A program made the translations under genes and the position numbers. Of a stretch of DNA of 64,000 nt, positions 11,883 through 23,756 are shown piece after piece. The notes under the pieces are model-generated. The model did no database searches and was not told the origin of the DNA. It saw only the letters and a program-made list of their open reading frames with translations. The stretch covers positions 496,001-560,000 of the forward strand of contig JAAVTG010000554.1 of NCBI GenBank assembly GCA_011947345.1. The letters run 5' to 3'. Source of the stretch: Phytophthora quininea (taxonomy: Eukaryota; Oomycota; Peronosporomycetes; Peronosporales; Peronosporaceae). The first letter of the stretch is position 1. Each line of letters begins with the position of its first letter.

Positions 11883-12769
11883 ATGCTTCGCCTGTCGCAC
11901 TCGGTGAAGCGCCGCGTGCCGCTGTACAAGGCCAGCGGCAACCGCCTGCTGGTGGCCGCCCGCGAAAGGTGGACCGCCGCAGCGCGCCGCGCTTCGAGAC
12001 GCCGGCCGTGCTCGAGTTCGAGGACGGCTCGCGCTTCCACGGCGTGTCGTTCGGCGCCAAAAAGTCCACGGCGGGCGAGGTGGTCTTCACCACGGGCATG
12101 GTGGGCTACCCGGAGGCGCTCACGGACCCGTCCTTCAAGGGCCAGATCCTCAACATGACCTTCCCCATGGTCGGCAACTACGGCGTGCCCGACACCGCCG
12201 TGCTGGACAAGATCGGGCTCAACAAGAACATCGAGTCGGACCGCATCCACGCCGCCGGCATGATCGTGCAGGACTACTCGAGCCACTACAGCCACTGGAA
12301 CGCGGCGCAGTCGCTGTCCGAGTGGCTCGAGAAGGGCATCCCTGGCATCGCCGGGCTCGACACCCGCGCCATCACCAAGAAGATCCGCGCCAAAGGCGCC
12401 ATGGCACCGCATCATCGTCGAGGGCAGCAACGCCCCCGACTTCGTCGACCCCAACCAGACCAACCTCGCGGCGCTCGTCTCCACCAAGGAGGTGATCACC
12501 TATGGCAAGGGCAACCCGCTCAAGATCCTGGCCGTGGACTGCGGCATCAAGTACAACATCATCCGCGAGCTCGTCAAGCGCGGCGCAGAGGTCAAGCGCG
12601 TGCCCTGGAACCACGACCTCCCAAGGAGGTCGGCTGGTACGACGGCCTCTTCATCTCCAACGGCCCCGGCGACCCGGCCATCATGGAGGAGACCACCAAG
12701 CAGTATTTGCACTTCGGCGTTTTAGACATGTCGACGGTCGAAGGAACGCACACAGAAATACATGTCTGA
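11883..12769 (+). pseudogene. Carbamoyl-phosphate synthase small (glutamine) chain, frameshifted and 3' truncated
   Basis: The start at 11883 gives MLRLSHSVKRRVPLYKASGN, an Arg-rich leader. The frame then shifts near 11970 into the CPSase small-chain domain ([55 protein letters not shown]). It shifts again near 12405 ([20 protein letters not shown]) and returns near 12621 ([18 protein letters not shown]). Homology ends at about 12735, before the class I glutamine amidotransferase Cys motif, and the frame closes at 12769. The expected protein supplies ammonia from glutamine for carbamoyl phosphate, feeding arginine and/or pyrimidine synthesis. Only about a fifth of a normal eukaryotic CPSII is present, so this copy is dead. 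Confidence 0.85.
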
Positions 12770-13542
12770 CTTGATACCTCCAGTGTCAGTCTTCTAACTG
12801 TGTTCAAGAAGCTGTTATCACGGTGGAAAGTGAGAGCAAACGCCGTCAGTCTCGATTTACAAAGCGACATCTGCAAAGTCCTGTACGAATTAAGCAATCT
12901 TGTGTTTGATCATGTCGTCAGGGCCATCACCGTGCATTGTTTGAAGGATATGTACCAGTTGCTGAAAGAGGTGATCATTTATGTTCACGATAGCCCCAAC
13001 AAAAATCTGCAGATAGCGCCGTGAACGGATAAATTTGACGGTGTTTCGGTTGGCCTTGTTTGCACGACATGATTCGGCTGTACGAATCTGACGACGCTAG
13101 AGAACTCCAACCGGAGACTTCGATCGGCACTGGGGAGTTAGTGGTGATGGAGTCGAAACTGTTGACCTCTTGCTCAAACCCGCAAGACGAACCAATCGAG
13201 AGCGAGATCCGCGACGAAATCTTGTGAAGCTGGATCTGTACTTAACAGCACACATCAAGAGCCATCGCATTTTGAATTTGTCGAGGAAGCGTCGACTATA
13301 ACAGCGCCGAACGAGAACCAAAGTTTACTCGAGCTTCTAACTAGCAACAGCAATTTCACTGATAGCGGCGTAGGCGAGTCTTTCTTGCCATTTCGGCCAT
13401 GGCGATGCACCGGCTGAGTTCAAGAAGACGTCGCGTTTGCACGTTAGACGCATTACCACCGCCATCTGCCGGACTATTTGTGCACCAGTGTTCCCACCTT
13501 CAGTGCTCCTAAATACGTCCCCGGTCACCAACTGTATTAGTA
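12770..13542. other. No recognised gene
   Basis: Only short frames. One at 12800-13024 (74 residues, helical, VLYELSNLVFDHVVRAI) has a hAT-like flavour, but not enough to name. Confidence 0.3.
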
Positions 13543-13574
13543 CTAGCCGAGCGCCGCCGCTACGCGGCGGTGGG
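13543..13574 (-). repeat. Helitron 3' terminus: hairpin plus CTAG
   Basis: Read on the minus strand, a 7-bp GC stem (13554-13560 with 13564-13570, loop of three) is followed after seven bases by CTAG ending at 13543, with T next. Helitrons end in a short hairpin a few bases before CTRR. The position fits: it lies downstream of the helicase 3' end on the same strand. Confidence 0.6.
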
Positions 13575-13799
13575 TTATGGTTCGATGCAGCTGTGTGGAC
13601 CGCCCGCCTCCGCTTCGCTCCGGCGGGATGATTTAGCTTTTCACGAACTACTAAGTAGTGCAATCTAAAACATACAGGCGTATAAAATGCTTTATAAACA
13701 CATGAAAATTGCCAAGTGCCATTTGTCCAACATAAAGCTAGGTTCTAGTTCGCAGTGGCAAGCTACTACATCTAGCCTAGAAATGCAACTCAACTCCTA

Positions 13800-16030
13800 A
13801 TCGAAAATCTGCGTGTACACGATGTTTCTCGTGTACTCCCCGTCCGGCTCTACGAACTCTGGATACTCAATCAACGCCTTGAACTTGCTTCGGGAGGTCA
13901 CGCGAGACAACGCCACATATAACTGGCCATGGAAAAGCACGGGAAGCCAAGTACAGCCCCAAGTTTAACACCGTCTGGCCTTGGGCCGTGTTAATCGTCA
14001 TGGCGAATGCTGGTTGCACGGGGAACTGCTTTCGTCGTAGCCGGAAGGGAAATCGGAGCTGTCGTCGTCGCTCACGAACATAATTCTCGGGATGAGTACT
14101 TCTTGGCCTGTTCGTTCTCCAGTCATAATTGTTGCTCGAATGACGTGGTCCTTCAAGCCGACGATTCGCAGACGCGTTCCATTGCACAGTCCAAGATCCG
14201 GGTTCAGATTTCTCATCATCATGATGGGGATGCCCTTCTTGAGCAGTAGTCTGTGAGGTAGAATCCCGTTCATGTCCACCGAGTGGAGAAACTCCTGCTC
14301 GAACAGCGTTCCGTCATCCTCCTCCACCGAGTCTACCGACAAATACTCCCGCGCTGTCTCCGGAAGTCGAGCTGCGACTGCCTCGTTGATTCTCCGTACC
14401 GTCTCGTTCGTAGTCGTCAAAATCGTCCGACTGGCAAAATATTCATCACTCGCAACCTCCGGATTGGCAACGTCGGCATACATTGCGTCAATGATGCGGG
14501 TCATACCCCTTGATATTGCCCCTGGAGCTATTTCCTTGTCCTCGTCGTCTTCTACAGGAGGATTCGGGATCAGCATATCAGCAAGAATCTTGATGTAGTC
14601 ATTGCCAAGGTCAGCACGTTTTCGTGTCGACCCTCACCAACGGCAAGCAAAAAATCAGAGAAGACAGGATATCCTCGTCGCTTTCTCCTGTCCCCTCGCT
14701 CCCAATGCGCATGTTCTGCGTTAACCGAACCTGCAAAAGTGTCTCCACAGAGGCGATTCCTTTATACATGCGTTGATCGTTTCTGCAGGCGTGCTTCTCT
14801 TCACGACAGGAAGGATCTGGCAGACACCTCCTGAGAGGACAAAAACCTTTCCGCCGAAAGGCTCCTGGGGTTATCCATAATGTCCCGTAGCGTTCGGTCG
14901 ACAGCCTCAAACGCGTGGCGATGCGTCATCGGAGATTCATCCCAAATGACCAAACTGGTCTGCTGGATAAGCTTGCGCAGGTGCGATTGTTTGAAAATCG
15001 AACACGTAGAATCCTTGTCCAGTTTCAGCGGAATTTTGAAAGTAGAATGCGCCGTACGCCCGCCCATGAGAAGCAGAGATGCAATTCCACTGGACGCAAC
15101 AGCAAGTGCAATCTTCCCATCCAGACGCACCCTGGCCAAATTGTCGAAGTAGCGTAGACTTTCCCGTTCCACCAGGCCCATCAACAAAGAAAAGCTTTTG
15201 TGAAACTTCCCGCGTGGATGACCTGCCCCCGTCGTTACGCGAAGCGCTGGCCATCGATACCTCATGTCCTGACTCGGCTTCGGCGGCTTGTATGATCTGG
15301 TCGAATACGGCTTTCTGCCCTTCGTTGAGTTTGGCCTCGTCGCGAACAATAGCCTCCAATGTCCTTGCGCTGTAGCCTTTCTCGCGGCGTATGAGATTGT
15401 TGTCGAGAAGAGACTCTCGAACCAAACTCGGGAAGTCACTTAACTGCGGAAGGTCAAAATCGGTCACAGCATACCCACTCACCTTTAGCAAATCGTTCAC
15501 GCTTTTTAGCGTCTCAAACATCACCACAGTCACCCGTGTAGACTCGGGGAGGTTCCGGTGCTTATGTGCTATATCCCGATTCAATTCCTCATAGAATTGG
15601 TCTCACAACCCACGGACATCTCTTGGCATCGAGTACACTAACAGTGTACTGAAGAGCTGTCGAAGTTGGTATGGGATCTGAAAACTTGCAGCCTCTGTCA
15701 TGCATGCAACCCACCTTGTTCGTTGTCCAGGTATCCCAATTGTAACGCTGTGTCTCTAGACGTGGGACACTACGCCGTTAACTGTCCGTAAACTCTCGAA
15801 CGATGTAGGCTCTCTTCGATTACAGAGCAATATTCGGAGGAAAAACTTCTCGGCGTCCGGGGAGGTTACATGGATTATTCTTTCTAGTGCCTCTCTCTAC
15901 TGCTTGCGCCGAACCCACTGCTTCTCTTTCCAAACGAACTCCTTGGGGATGTCCTTGTATAACAGCATCGTTTCGCAAGCGAGCGCAGGTAACGTTCCCA
16001 CGCTCCATCGCGTTTGGTTTTGGTTGTGTG
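13800..16030 (-). pseudogene. Helitron Pif1-like helicase, 5' truncated and disrupted
   Basis: On the minus strand from high to low coordinate the pieces follow a Helitron helicase. First come LLYKDIPKEFVWKEKQWVRR (about 15965-15905) and SFESLRTVNGV (about 15795), interrupted by in-frame stops. Next is the helicase start at 15584 (NEGQKAVFDQII, then Walker A in FVDGPGGTGKSTLL near 15165). DGKIALAVASSGIASLLL and VIWDESPMTHRHAFEAVDR (Walker B) follow near 15100-14900. Then come ASDEYFASRTILTTTNETV at 14460, NGTRLRIVGL near 14170 and AFAMTINTAQGQT near 14000. Several frameshifts separate them. No Rep (HUH) nuclease domain was found, so the element is truncated at its 5' side and cannot move on its own. 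Confidence 0.8.
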
Positions 16031-17429
16031 TGGACAACGTGTGTGGGGACTACTGTTCACCTCTTCATTAAGTACGTTTGGTGTGTACCACCCTACTATT
16101 CGTGTGGTCCACGTCTCGGGCCGCCTTCGCTCCGCTCGGCAGCGATTGGTCGAAATTGTTTTTGGCGAATAGGCGCCGCCGTCGCTGGCGCTCGGCAGCC
16201 AATGGCAGCGCCGGATCTTGTCCATCGAAACTCGGCGACGGACCGACCGACAGACTGACAGACAAACGGACAGACAGCAAGTCTCTAGTAGTAGTCTTAA
16301 GATGAGGCCACCAGATTTCTCAGAAGATTTGACAGGATTAATATCCTTTTTTCAGAAAATTGTCGAAGAAAACCGGCTTGGCATCTTCTGTGGCGTTCTT
16401 GGTAGGGCGAAAATAGCAATCACCAAACTAATTGATTTTTAATATCAATCTATCCGATAATGCAAATTGTAGCATGCAACTATTGACATGCATTATTGCC
16501 TGTTACAGCTTGCAGGATCTGTACGAGATCGCGGTTTTTACCTTTCCGGAAAAATGTGTATGCCAACGAAACTGTACACAGACATTAATGCATGTGAAAC
16601 TAAAGCAGTCTCAACATGTCGAGAAAATAGCACAACTGTGAGCAGAAACAGCAGTAGATACTCTCGAATGGCATGATCTTACTGCGAGACGGCATGCTAT
16701 GTATTACCATTTTGTGCATAAAATCCAACGCTAGCGTTTTTATTGAAAATTCCACCAATAGGATTTAGGTGTAGAATGGTGGTACAACTGGTGGCGGTGT
16801 GAGATTTGGTCGATTTCCACCTTGCCAAGGCACTGTTTTCAACTTACTCGCTCAGAGCGCAGAAGAAGCTTACCTTTACAACGATATAATTTCAAATTGG
16901 TTGTTAAATTTTCATTTGTAGAACGGATCATCGTCTAAATCTAGGCTGTTACAGGCCATTTTAATACCAGATATAGCCAGATTTAGGATATCAACCTTTC
17001 TAGTACTTTTCGCCCCTTCTTACAGACGCGGCCCATTAAACAAAATACACTCTGTACCATGTAAAAAACATCGGAATTTTGTAGACGCTGCAAGTAGCCA
17101 GCGATTGCCTTTATAGGATCCGGTGTTGGTCCGTGAAATAACACGTGCAGTAGGGCTGAGAAAACGTAACAAATAGATAATTTAACCAGCCAACTACCTC
17201 AGAATTAAAAACCGCAATATTGTCGGATACATACATAACTGCGTATCCATCGACTCTTGCTAACTCCTTGTCAAGAAATTTCGAGGCTATCACCCCAATA
17301 TGCCGACTTTCTGCTTCCACCTAATACGTTGATTATAGAATAGCGTGCCGACGTAGTGGCGAACCCAAATTCGATCTTGATCGATGAATAACCATCTCGT
17401 TACTTAGGTAGTTGGGAACGCAGGATGAA
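16031..17429. other. A/T-rich non-coding stretch with a GACA/GACC microsatellite
   Basis: A tetranucleotide-like run (GACC, GACA and GACG units) lies at about 16239-16279. The 5' limit of the Helitron should lie near the start of this stretch, but no TC terminus could be fixed. The rest to 17429 has no gene. Confidence 0.4.
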
Positions 17430-17683
17430 CCCCTTAGTTCACATATGTTGCCCGGATAAACATAAACAGAAATTATACTTGAGGTTTGTATGGAGGCCAA
17501 CACGAAGCGAGACCATATTAAAATTAGGAGAAAAATCGAAGTAGAAAAGAGCAAATGCACAGGTTTAGGCGTGGAAAACCTTGTCCACGATAGAATACGG
17601 TTGAGGTGGCCAGAGATAGACCTGCTCAGCTAGTGGCTGCGAGCCACCTCTCCCATTTGAGAAAACGACAAGAAGGAGTATTG

Positions 17684-19815
17684 ATGGCCGGACCTGCAGG
17701 GAAGGAGCCACGCCACACGTTGACGGACAAGGAGCGACAGCAGTCCCTGGAGGCACTACGGCAAGATCGTCGGAGTCGCATAGCGGAACGAAAGAATGAT
17801 TCTGCCAACAAGGCGAAGGCGCCATCAGCTGCAGCACGCAAAACTAATGCGATGGCCCGGGCAGAAGCCAAGGAGAGAACGACGGTAGTATCTGGAGGGG
17901 CGAAGAAGGCCTCTGCGTCCGCAATATCAACACAGACGTCCGTCGATGTGGATGAGAAAGCCCAATATGACGTGACGGCGACGCCCTCAACGCCAGTGTC
18001 GACATACAAGAAAGCGGCGCCAAAAGAGCCAACAGCAAGGAGCAAGAAAGCAGCAGCAAAGGACAGTCATGCTAGCATGGCGACTACCGTCGTCGCTGGG
18101 GCTGCTGCGGCAAAAATTGCGGCCTCCAGCAGCAGTCCAGATCCAGTAGCAACGCCTTCTAGGCGTTCACATTCCCAGAAAACAGCTCCCACCGGAGCTG
18201 GGAAGCGACTAGGCCAAGGCGCAGTACGTAAAAGTCGGCGTGGAGTACTGGAGAATGTGTCTGACGGCAGCAGCGAGGTGAGTTATGTTAGCATATCCTA
18301 TATAAGAAGGTTGAATGAGCTGCTTATCTAACCTAATATCCGACATAACACTTTGCGTCTCGTGAATGTGTGCAGGGCTCGAGTGATGACGAAAATGTCG
18401 GGGTAACCATCTCTCTCGCCGACACGAACCCCAACTTGATCGCAGAAGGAGCGGGCCTTTGTACTGGACTGAACTCGGACGAAGGCCCGGATCTTGAAGA
18501 CGGACCGGAAGATGATGTGAGTAACAGTGAAGATTGCTGGTGTGGAGATTGGGACATCGGCGGCCTCAGCGAGGAGGAGACAGATGGAGAATTTGAAAAG
18601 CTTCCAGACTCGGTGTGGTCGTCTGCTGCGAAGAACCCAATCATGATCAAACAAATGTGAGACACTGGCTGGGAGTATGGTACGTTATTAGTTGAATCCA
18701 ACATATCTGCGCAGATACGAGTTACTAGACAACATATTGCTAACATTAGCAATTGTTTTCCCGTAGATGAGGCGAAGACATCGGTAATCGAAGCCCCCTC
18801 GGATGAGGAGAAGTTTGGCCCAGATCCCTGATACGACGATCTGTACGATGGGCCTTCCGGTTCAAGTGACGGCGTTTTGAATATCGCGGACGATCCATTA
18901 GCGTTGTTGTTTTACTTCATGCCACCAATGCTCTGGGGTCAAATTGCTGTGAAAAGTAATCGGTACCATTTACAGACAATTCCCTAACGTGCGAAGGCGA
19001 TCCACATACAACAGCGGTGAAATGGATACAAGGGTGAAGAACTAAGTGAATTCGTTGGCGCTTAGCTCGGGTTGTGGACATCAAGGCGTGGGAGATTCTG
19101 CTGGTTATGGCGCTGCTCATACAATGCATGCTATGCCCCATTCGGAAAGGGATTGTAACACATTGGTCATCGAATTGCGTGGCGACGCATTCATGGGGAA
19201 ATGCGGTAGCTACCTGCTCCAGAGCTAGTTCGTGACTACCATCGTTGGATGAGTGGCGTTGGTGTTCATGACCAGCTTTGGATGCAGCGTTACAGCGTGC
19301 AATTGTGCTTCAAGACCTGGAAATACTACAAAACCGTATTTCTTGGGTTGTTTGACATGGCGCTGGTGAATTCCTACATCGTGTTCCGTTACCACTGCGA
19401 CAAGACCAACAAGCCGCCACCCAAGTATTTCGCGTTTTTGAGGGGCTGATGCAGCAGCTGCTTACCGTTGACTCGTCGGAGGCATTTCCGCTCAATGAAG
19501 TACGAGTTATGTTTGCAGAACAACGTAATCTGACGTCATTGAAACCATATCCAACATAATCGATGATTTGGCATGCAACAAGCAACTTCAGTGCGAGAGA
19601 GAACTTCATCGGGACAAGGTCAAGCGTCTCCGCAAGCAGCAAGTGAGGAGATTGGTGTTCTTGATGGCCATCGCTATGAGTAAAACCCAGATAAAGATGA
19701 TGACCGAGGAGATCGACGCCGCCACCGTTCATGCAAGGTGTGGGCGATTTTCAAATTAAATCCGCGGAAGTACACGAAGTACTACTGCCCTAAGTGCTCA
19801 ACAGGGGACAAACTG
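17684..19815 (+). pseudogene. piggyBac transposase (DDE_Tnp_1_7) remnant with intron
   Basis: Exon one (17684-18279) encodes a Lys/Ala-rich, disordered N-terminus. A clean intron (18280-18376, GTGAGT to GTGTGCAG) leads to an acidic second exon ending at 18660. Fragments of the transposase proper follow: PLALLFYFMPPMLWGQIAV near 18905, then a jump to LVRDYHRWMSGVGVHDQLW near 19230, then FKTWKYYKTVFLGLFDMALV, which is the classical C-terminal block of piggyBac transposases. A Cys-rich end (YYCPKCSTGDKL near 19785) matches the terminal RING-like finger. The central catalytic Asp region between 18985 and 19225 is largely deleted, and stops and frameshifts occur. It is non-functional. Confidence 0.65.
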
Positions 19816-20510
19816 TAAGCATTTCACTCGCTCTAATGCCTACAATGTCAAAGTACATTACACTAACATATGTTCAACAGGTAGTACTTTTGCAATATTG
19901 CACGCGAAGGCCAAATGAAGGAATGCTTTCAAATCTGGCATGCTATTTAATGGAATGGTAATAAAATTCCACGCAATCTCCAACAGGAGCGCAGGATGCA
20001 GGACCTAGCACCTCCAGGTCGCCCTGGAAAGAAGGGCAGGCACCGTGGGGCTACTGTTGGCACAGTGGATGCACCACAGCGCAGCAGTCACGAAGAGACA
20101 TCAGCGCGCGACCACCGGGAACAGCCGTCAGCGCGTGGCAACCTGGAAGAGGCGTCGATCCGCGGCATCCAGGAAGAGGGGTCAGAGCTCAGTTGATGAT
20201 AAAGCAGATGGCGAAGTGGTAGAAGCAACAGCGCGCGGATCAATATCACACAATCAATTGAAACCCTTTTTCTATTGGTCGCTCTGCTCCTGCTGGTAGT
20301 GTGCAATGGTAGACTTCCAAAACTGACACAAGACAGCACGCACATGACACGCACAGATGGTGAAGCAAACCAAACATACATCAGTCACATATCTTGCTCA
20401 GACACAGAAGACGTCTGAGCAAACCCCATGTTTGCGAGGTCAAGCGCAACACAAACACTTTTCTCCTCCTCCACATTTTCGCCTTTGCATACCATCGAGA
20501 ACAGCTAACA
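19816..20510. other. No recognised gene inside the piggyBac-like element
   Basis: Short basic frames only (for example 20045-20299 and 19996-20196, Arg-rich). They have no motif and read on overlapping frames. Confidence 0.3.
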
Positions 20511-21057
20511 TGGCTAGCGCCGATAAGAAAACCAAGGGCAAAAACGTCAAGACGGCAGAAGTCAATCGTGAGTGCTCTTTTGAAACCCGTGTGATAACTA
20601 AAGACTAACTGTTTTGAATTGGAGGTATGCTGGAGATCGTCCAAACTCGGTTGCCATTCGGTGCTGAGCAATGGTAAGCCGTTGCGTCCATTTACAACAC
20701 ACAGCTACCGGCAGGATGACCAGAACGAGTTGGCGACAGCTTGAAACGAAAGTTTCTGGGTTTGAAAAATAAGCGAAAGTCTACGGGCGATCCGGGCCAC
20801 CCCAAGAGGTTCGCAATGCGAAGCGAATCTTTAGGATGATCGAGGCAAGATGCGCGGTGACACCTTTGAACGATGACGGCTACGGTAGGAGGGGGTTGCA
20901 GAACAAGAGCTTATCAGCTCGGCTTCCCGGACCGGAGGCGACAACGACGACAACTTTTCGCAAGATGATGTGTCGTCCTCACAATCACGCGCTTCTGCAG
21001 ATACCCCGGATGATTGTGGCGGCCCCATATCAACATCTCGTCGAATCCCTAGCATAG
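20511..21057 (+). pseudogene. Myb/SANT-like DNA-binding protein, degenerate
   Basis: The start MASADKKTKGKNVKTAEVN at 20511 is followed by an intron (about 20570-20625, GTGAGT donor, CTAAC inside). The next exon, MLEIVQTRLPFGAEQW, is followed by another GTAAGC donor. Downstream, one frame gives a KRKFLGLKNKRKSTGDPG-like stretch, only after frame correction, and then RNAKRIFRMIEARCAVTPLN at 20810-20872. This is the layout of the repetitive oomycete SANT-like family (LP.G.EQW, SLKRKF..L.NKRK.TG, RAKRI...IE). It runs convergently with a Harbinger transposase fragment. PIF/Harbinger elements commonly carry a Myb-like partner gene, so the two may belong together. It is broken as given. Confidence 0.5.
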
Positions 21058-21829
21058 CACTCCAGTAAGTTTAACTGCGAGCAGCCAATCTGCGTAGAAC
21101 GTTAGATACTAAACAAAACAAAGTACAAGTTCACTTACAGTTGAAGTAGGCATTCTGAATATCGCTGGCCGATGGAGACTGAACAGCATACAATTTTCCG
21201 TCGGCAACGCAAAAACATCCTAGGATAAGTGGTTCTTTGACCGATACCTTTGACGCCCACGTTCGTTGCTGCTCAAATGAAGGCCACTGAATGACAGCAT
21301 TTGGGGCCTCTTTAAGCGCTTTTTTGAGCGCGAGCTCTGCCTTTCGAATAACTCGGGAAAGCGTCGATGGTACAGCGCCAAACAGTTCGCTCAATGTTTC
21401 GTACTTCACTGTAGCCGAATAAAAACGAAGCAAACACGCCAGAACATTGGTGACGTTCTGAAAGCGCGGTGGACGACCGCGACGGCCGGGTACGCTTCTA
21501 GCCACGTAGTGACGCGCAAACGCGCGCATCAATTCCTCGAACGCTGCAACTGGGAGCGACACAGTGTTGATGTACGCGAGGTCGTCTCTGTTAGAGTAGA
21601 TGGTAGCTCACGGTGAGTTCGAAGGAGAGATCAAAACATTCGAAGTCAAATAGTTGCGAACTCGTAGAGTCGTTCGGATACGAATCAGAGCCACAATCTT
21701 TCTCGCGAGACGTTTCCGGTGTCGGCATTGCATTTGGTGTTGCCGCGTCAAAATTGCTATACGGGTTGCAGCGTGTCGGGGCATGCAACCAGTGAAGATT
21801 GTTAGGTGTGAGGATAACCTAAGTTGCAA
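21058..21829 (-). pseudogene. PIF/Harbinger transposase, N-terminal half
   Basis: The main frame (21562-21131) reads SLPVAAFEELMRAFARHYV, then a helix-turn-helix (NVLACLLRFYSATVKYETL, FGAVPSTLSRVIRKAELAL) and the first DDE block (GCFCVADGKLYAVQSPSASD, QNAYFN). After AYFN a GTAAGT donor at about 21133 could start an intron (to CGCAG near 21083), but the exon that would follow soon stops, so the catalytic domain is cut off. An upstream frame (21788-21591) may be the acidic N-terminus. Normal family length is about 350-400 residues; roughly half is present. Confidence 0.6.
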
Positions 21830-23100
21830 AATGTACAGCTTGTAGTTGTTTGCGATGATATCGCTATGCCGCTTGCTGTACTATGCCGCTATGAATGTGC
21901 TGGTTTTGGAGAACACGTGGAGAGCTGCGCATATACTGAGCACCGACGATGGAGCAAAGCCGTCACAAATTGCACCTTGTGCTGGTCACAATTCAGCTGT
22001 TGTGGCATTTTGGAAGTCTACCAATGTTTAGAAAATGGGCGTCTCGATAAAAATGACACCTACTATGTTGGTTTGTCCGTCATAAATGATCTGGGGACAA
22101 CCATTACGCCAACATAATGCGTTCAAATGTTGGATGCGCTTTTTCGTGTTCCAGTCGACCCTGCACTATCCACATAGCATAGAGTCAACAAAACTCATAC
22201 TATACAAATTTCTATATATTCTTATGTTGGATGTCCTACATAAGAGAGATGACTACCCCTGGAAAATCGGCCGGGAACTAAGGGGTTAAGTCACTGAACC
22301 TGATCTAGACGCTTTCCTTTCCGTGACGCAGGTTGCCACTGAGATGGGAGGCTTCTCAATGCGATTAACCATGATTCAATTATTGCTTACACTCGCTCCC
22401 TACATGGTGCTATTTGCAGGAGTACACGCACCATTCCCATACTTCTACACAGTCTATAATCCCGGAAACGGGATAACTTCTCGCTTTACCGCGTTGCTGC
22501 ATAATCCCCTGTGATTGGCGACGTAGGCCACAGTGAACGTTCTGCATAGCACGACGCCCGTCCATCATCACGTGCTAGTGCTAGTGCCGATAACAGACAC
22601 GTAACTATCGTACCACTGCCGCCGAGCACAACAAGCACTATGAGGCAGCCACCAGGCCCATTAGACTCAGCAGGCACGATATGTCCGCCGTGACCTGGCA
22701 AACCCGTCACACCACCCTGCCAGGTCCATCAGGTATGACAACTCACCAAGCAGGACAAGGGTAATGCGCACCGATTTCCAATGCACGCGCCCCATACATA
22801 CCATTGTTAACATGCACTTGAATTGAGACTAGTGACACGCTCTTCGGCACGACGCTGGCTCTGTGTATCATATTTTGTCTAGTAATGGTCGGTTGCGATT
22901 TAACAGCGATGGGTCATGCATGAACAATAGTGTTTGTGGAAGTTTTGAGTGCAGGTACTTGTCCCTCCGCGTCAGATACTATTTACTTTGAAATTCAAAA
23001 GTGGTGGTAAGTTATTTTCTTCGCCTTTTTGTGATACCGCTTCAACATTCTTTGCTGTCACGCAATCTTAATACTGATATGTTATCCGATTTGCTAAAAC
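21830..23100. other. No recognised gene; right end of the piggyBac-like element then unique sequence
   Basis: Up to 22285 this is the right arm of the piggyBac-like element with several ATGTTGGAT words. Beyond it no frame has a recognisable family. Confidence 0.35.
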
Positions 23101-23756
23101 CCCAGCACCATTGCTCGCTCCTTTTGTCGCAGTACTCGCACCGATGTGGAACAACCCACGTCACTGTACCAACGACAAACACCCACCTCGAACACTGGGA
23201 ACACCAGGCACGAGCCTAGTCACCATCTTCTGGAACGCTGGGGCTTCGCCTTGAATACCGCACCCACGACATCTCACTTGCCGCAGTTCTCCAGCACTGT
23301 CAATAGCATATACAACACGTCCTTGGGGCTGTAAGCGCACATCCTGCCACGCCCCGTGTTCCAGTTCATCGTCGGAAGGTCGCGAACCAGGACCCACAAC
23401 TGCTCGAACTCCTGCGGTTCAAAATTCGCCATCGTGCGAACATTCTCCTCATCCGAGTTCAAGTAAGAATGATACACCAAAGTTGGCGAGTTCGCGTCGT
23501 CGTCTAGGTCCTCACGCGGAAGAAGCTACACAGCGTCTCGATCCGCCATGCGATCGTCGTTAATGCCGCGGAGTGTGGTCACGCTTTGTAAAGCGTTCTC
23601 CGCCGTGATGGGTGCCTGGGCGCGTGTGCTCCGGCTGCCGGTTTGGGCGGCAACCATGGTTAGCTTCTCTTGACCTGGTAAATAGGAATTGAGGCGATCA
23701 CTTGCTGAAGCGCGAGTGTTTACGAAACTCTTGAGGCAGCACCTATTGCCTGACAC
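23100..23756 (-). pseudogene. DDE transposase N-terminal fragment with premature stop
   Basis: One minus-strand frame runs from 23756 to 23274 and is broken by a single TAG at 23526-23528. After the stop it reads DDDANSPTLVYHSYLN, then FEPQEFEQLWVLVRDLP and CAYSPKDVLYMLLTVLENCGK. Another frame continues with APAFQKMVTRLV near 23235. This is the helix-turn-helix front part of oomycete Harbinger-like transposases. The catalytic part is absent. Confidence 0.45.

Larger units (their letters stand above)
17430..22285. mobile_element. piggyBac-like element, about 4.9 kb, nested and decayed
   Basis: The left end begins CCCCTTAGTTC at 17430 and the right end is its exact inverted copy finishing at 22285, where GGGG runs directly into TTAA. 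The left flank reads TGAA, one base from TTAA. piggyBac elements insert at TTAA and begin with C-rich ends. The interval contains the piggyBac transposase remnant on the plus strand, which supports the pairing. A hairpin (TCTTATGT...ACATAAGA, 22222-22247) lies near the right end. The Myb/SANT-like gene and the Harbinger fragment inside are probably later insertions. Confidence 0.55.

Noticed and set aside
11125..11907. 260-residue ORF upstream of the CPSase gene
   Set aside because: It overlaps open frames on both strands, lacks any family motif and lies in the likely promoter/leader region.
12800..13024. Possible hAT fragment
   Set aside because: Only general helical character; no signature of the dimerisation or catalytic region.
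16239..16279. GACA/GACC repeat considered as a CRISPR-like or tandem array
   Set aside because: Units are four bases without spacers; an ordinary microsatellite.
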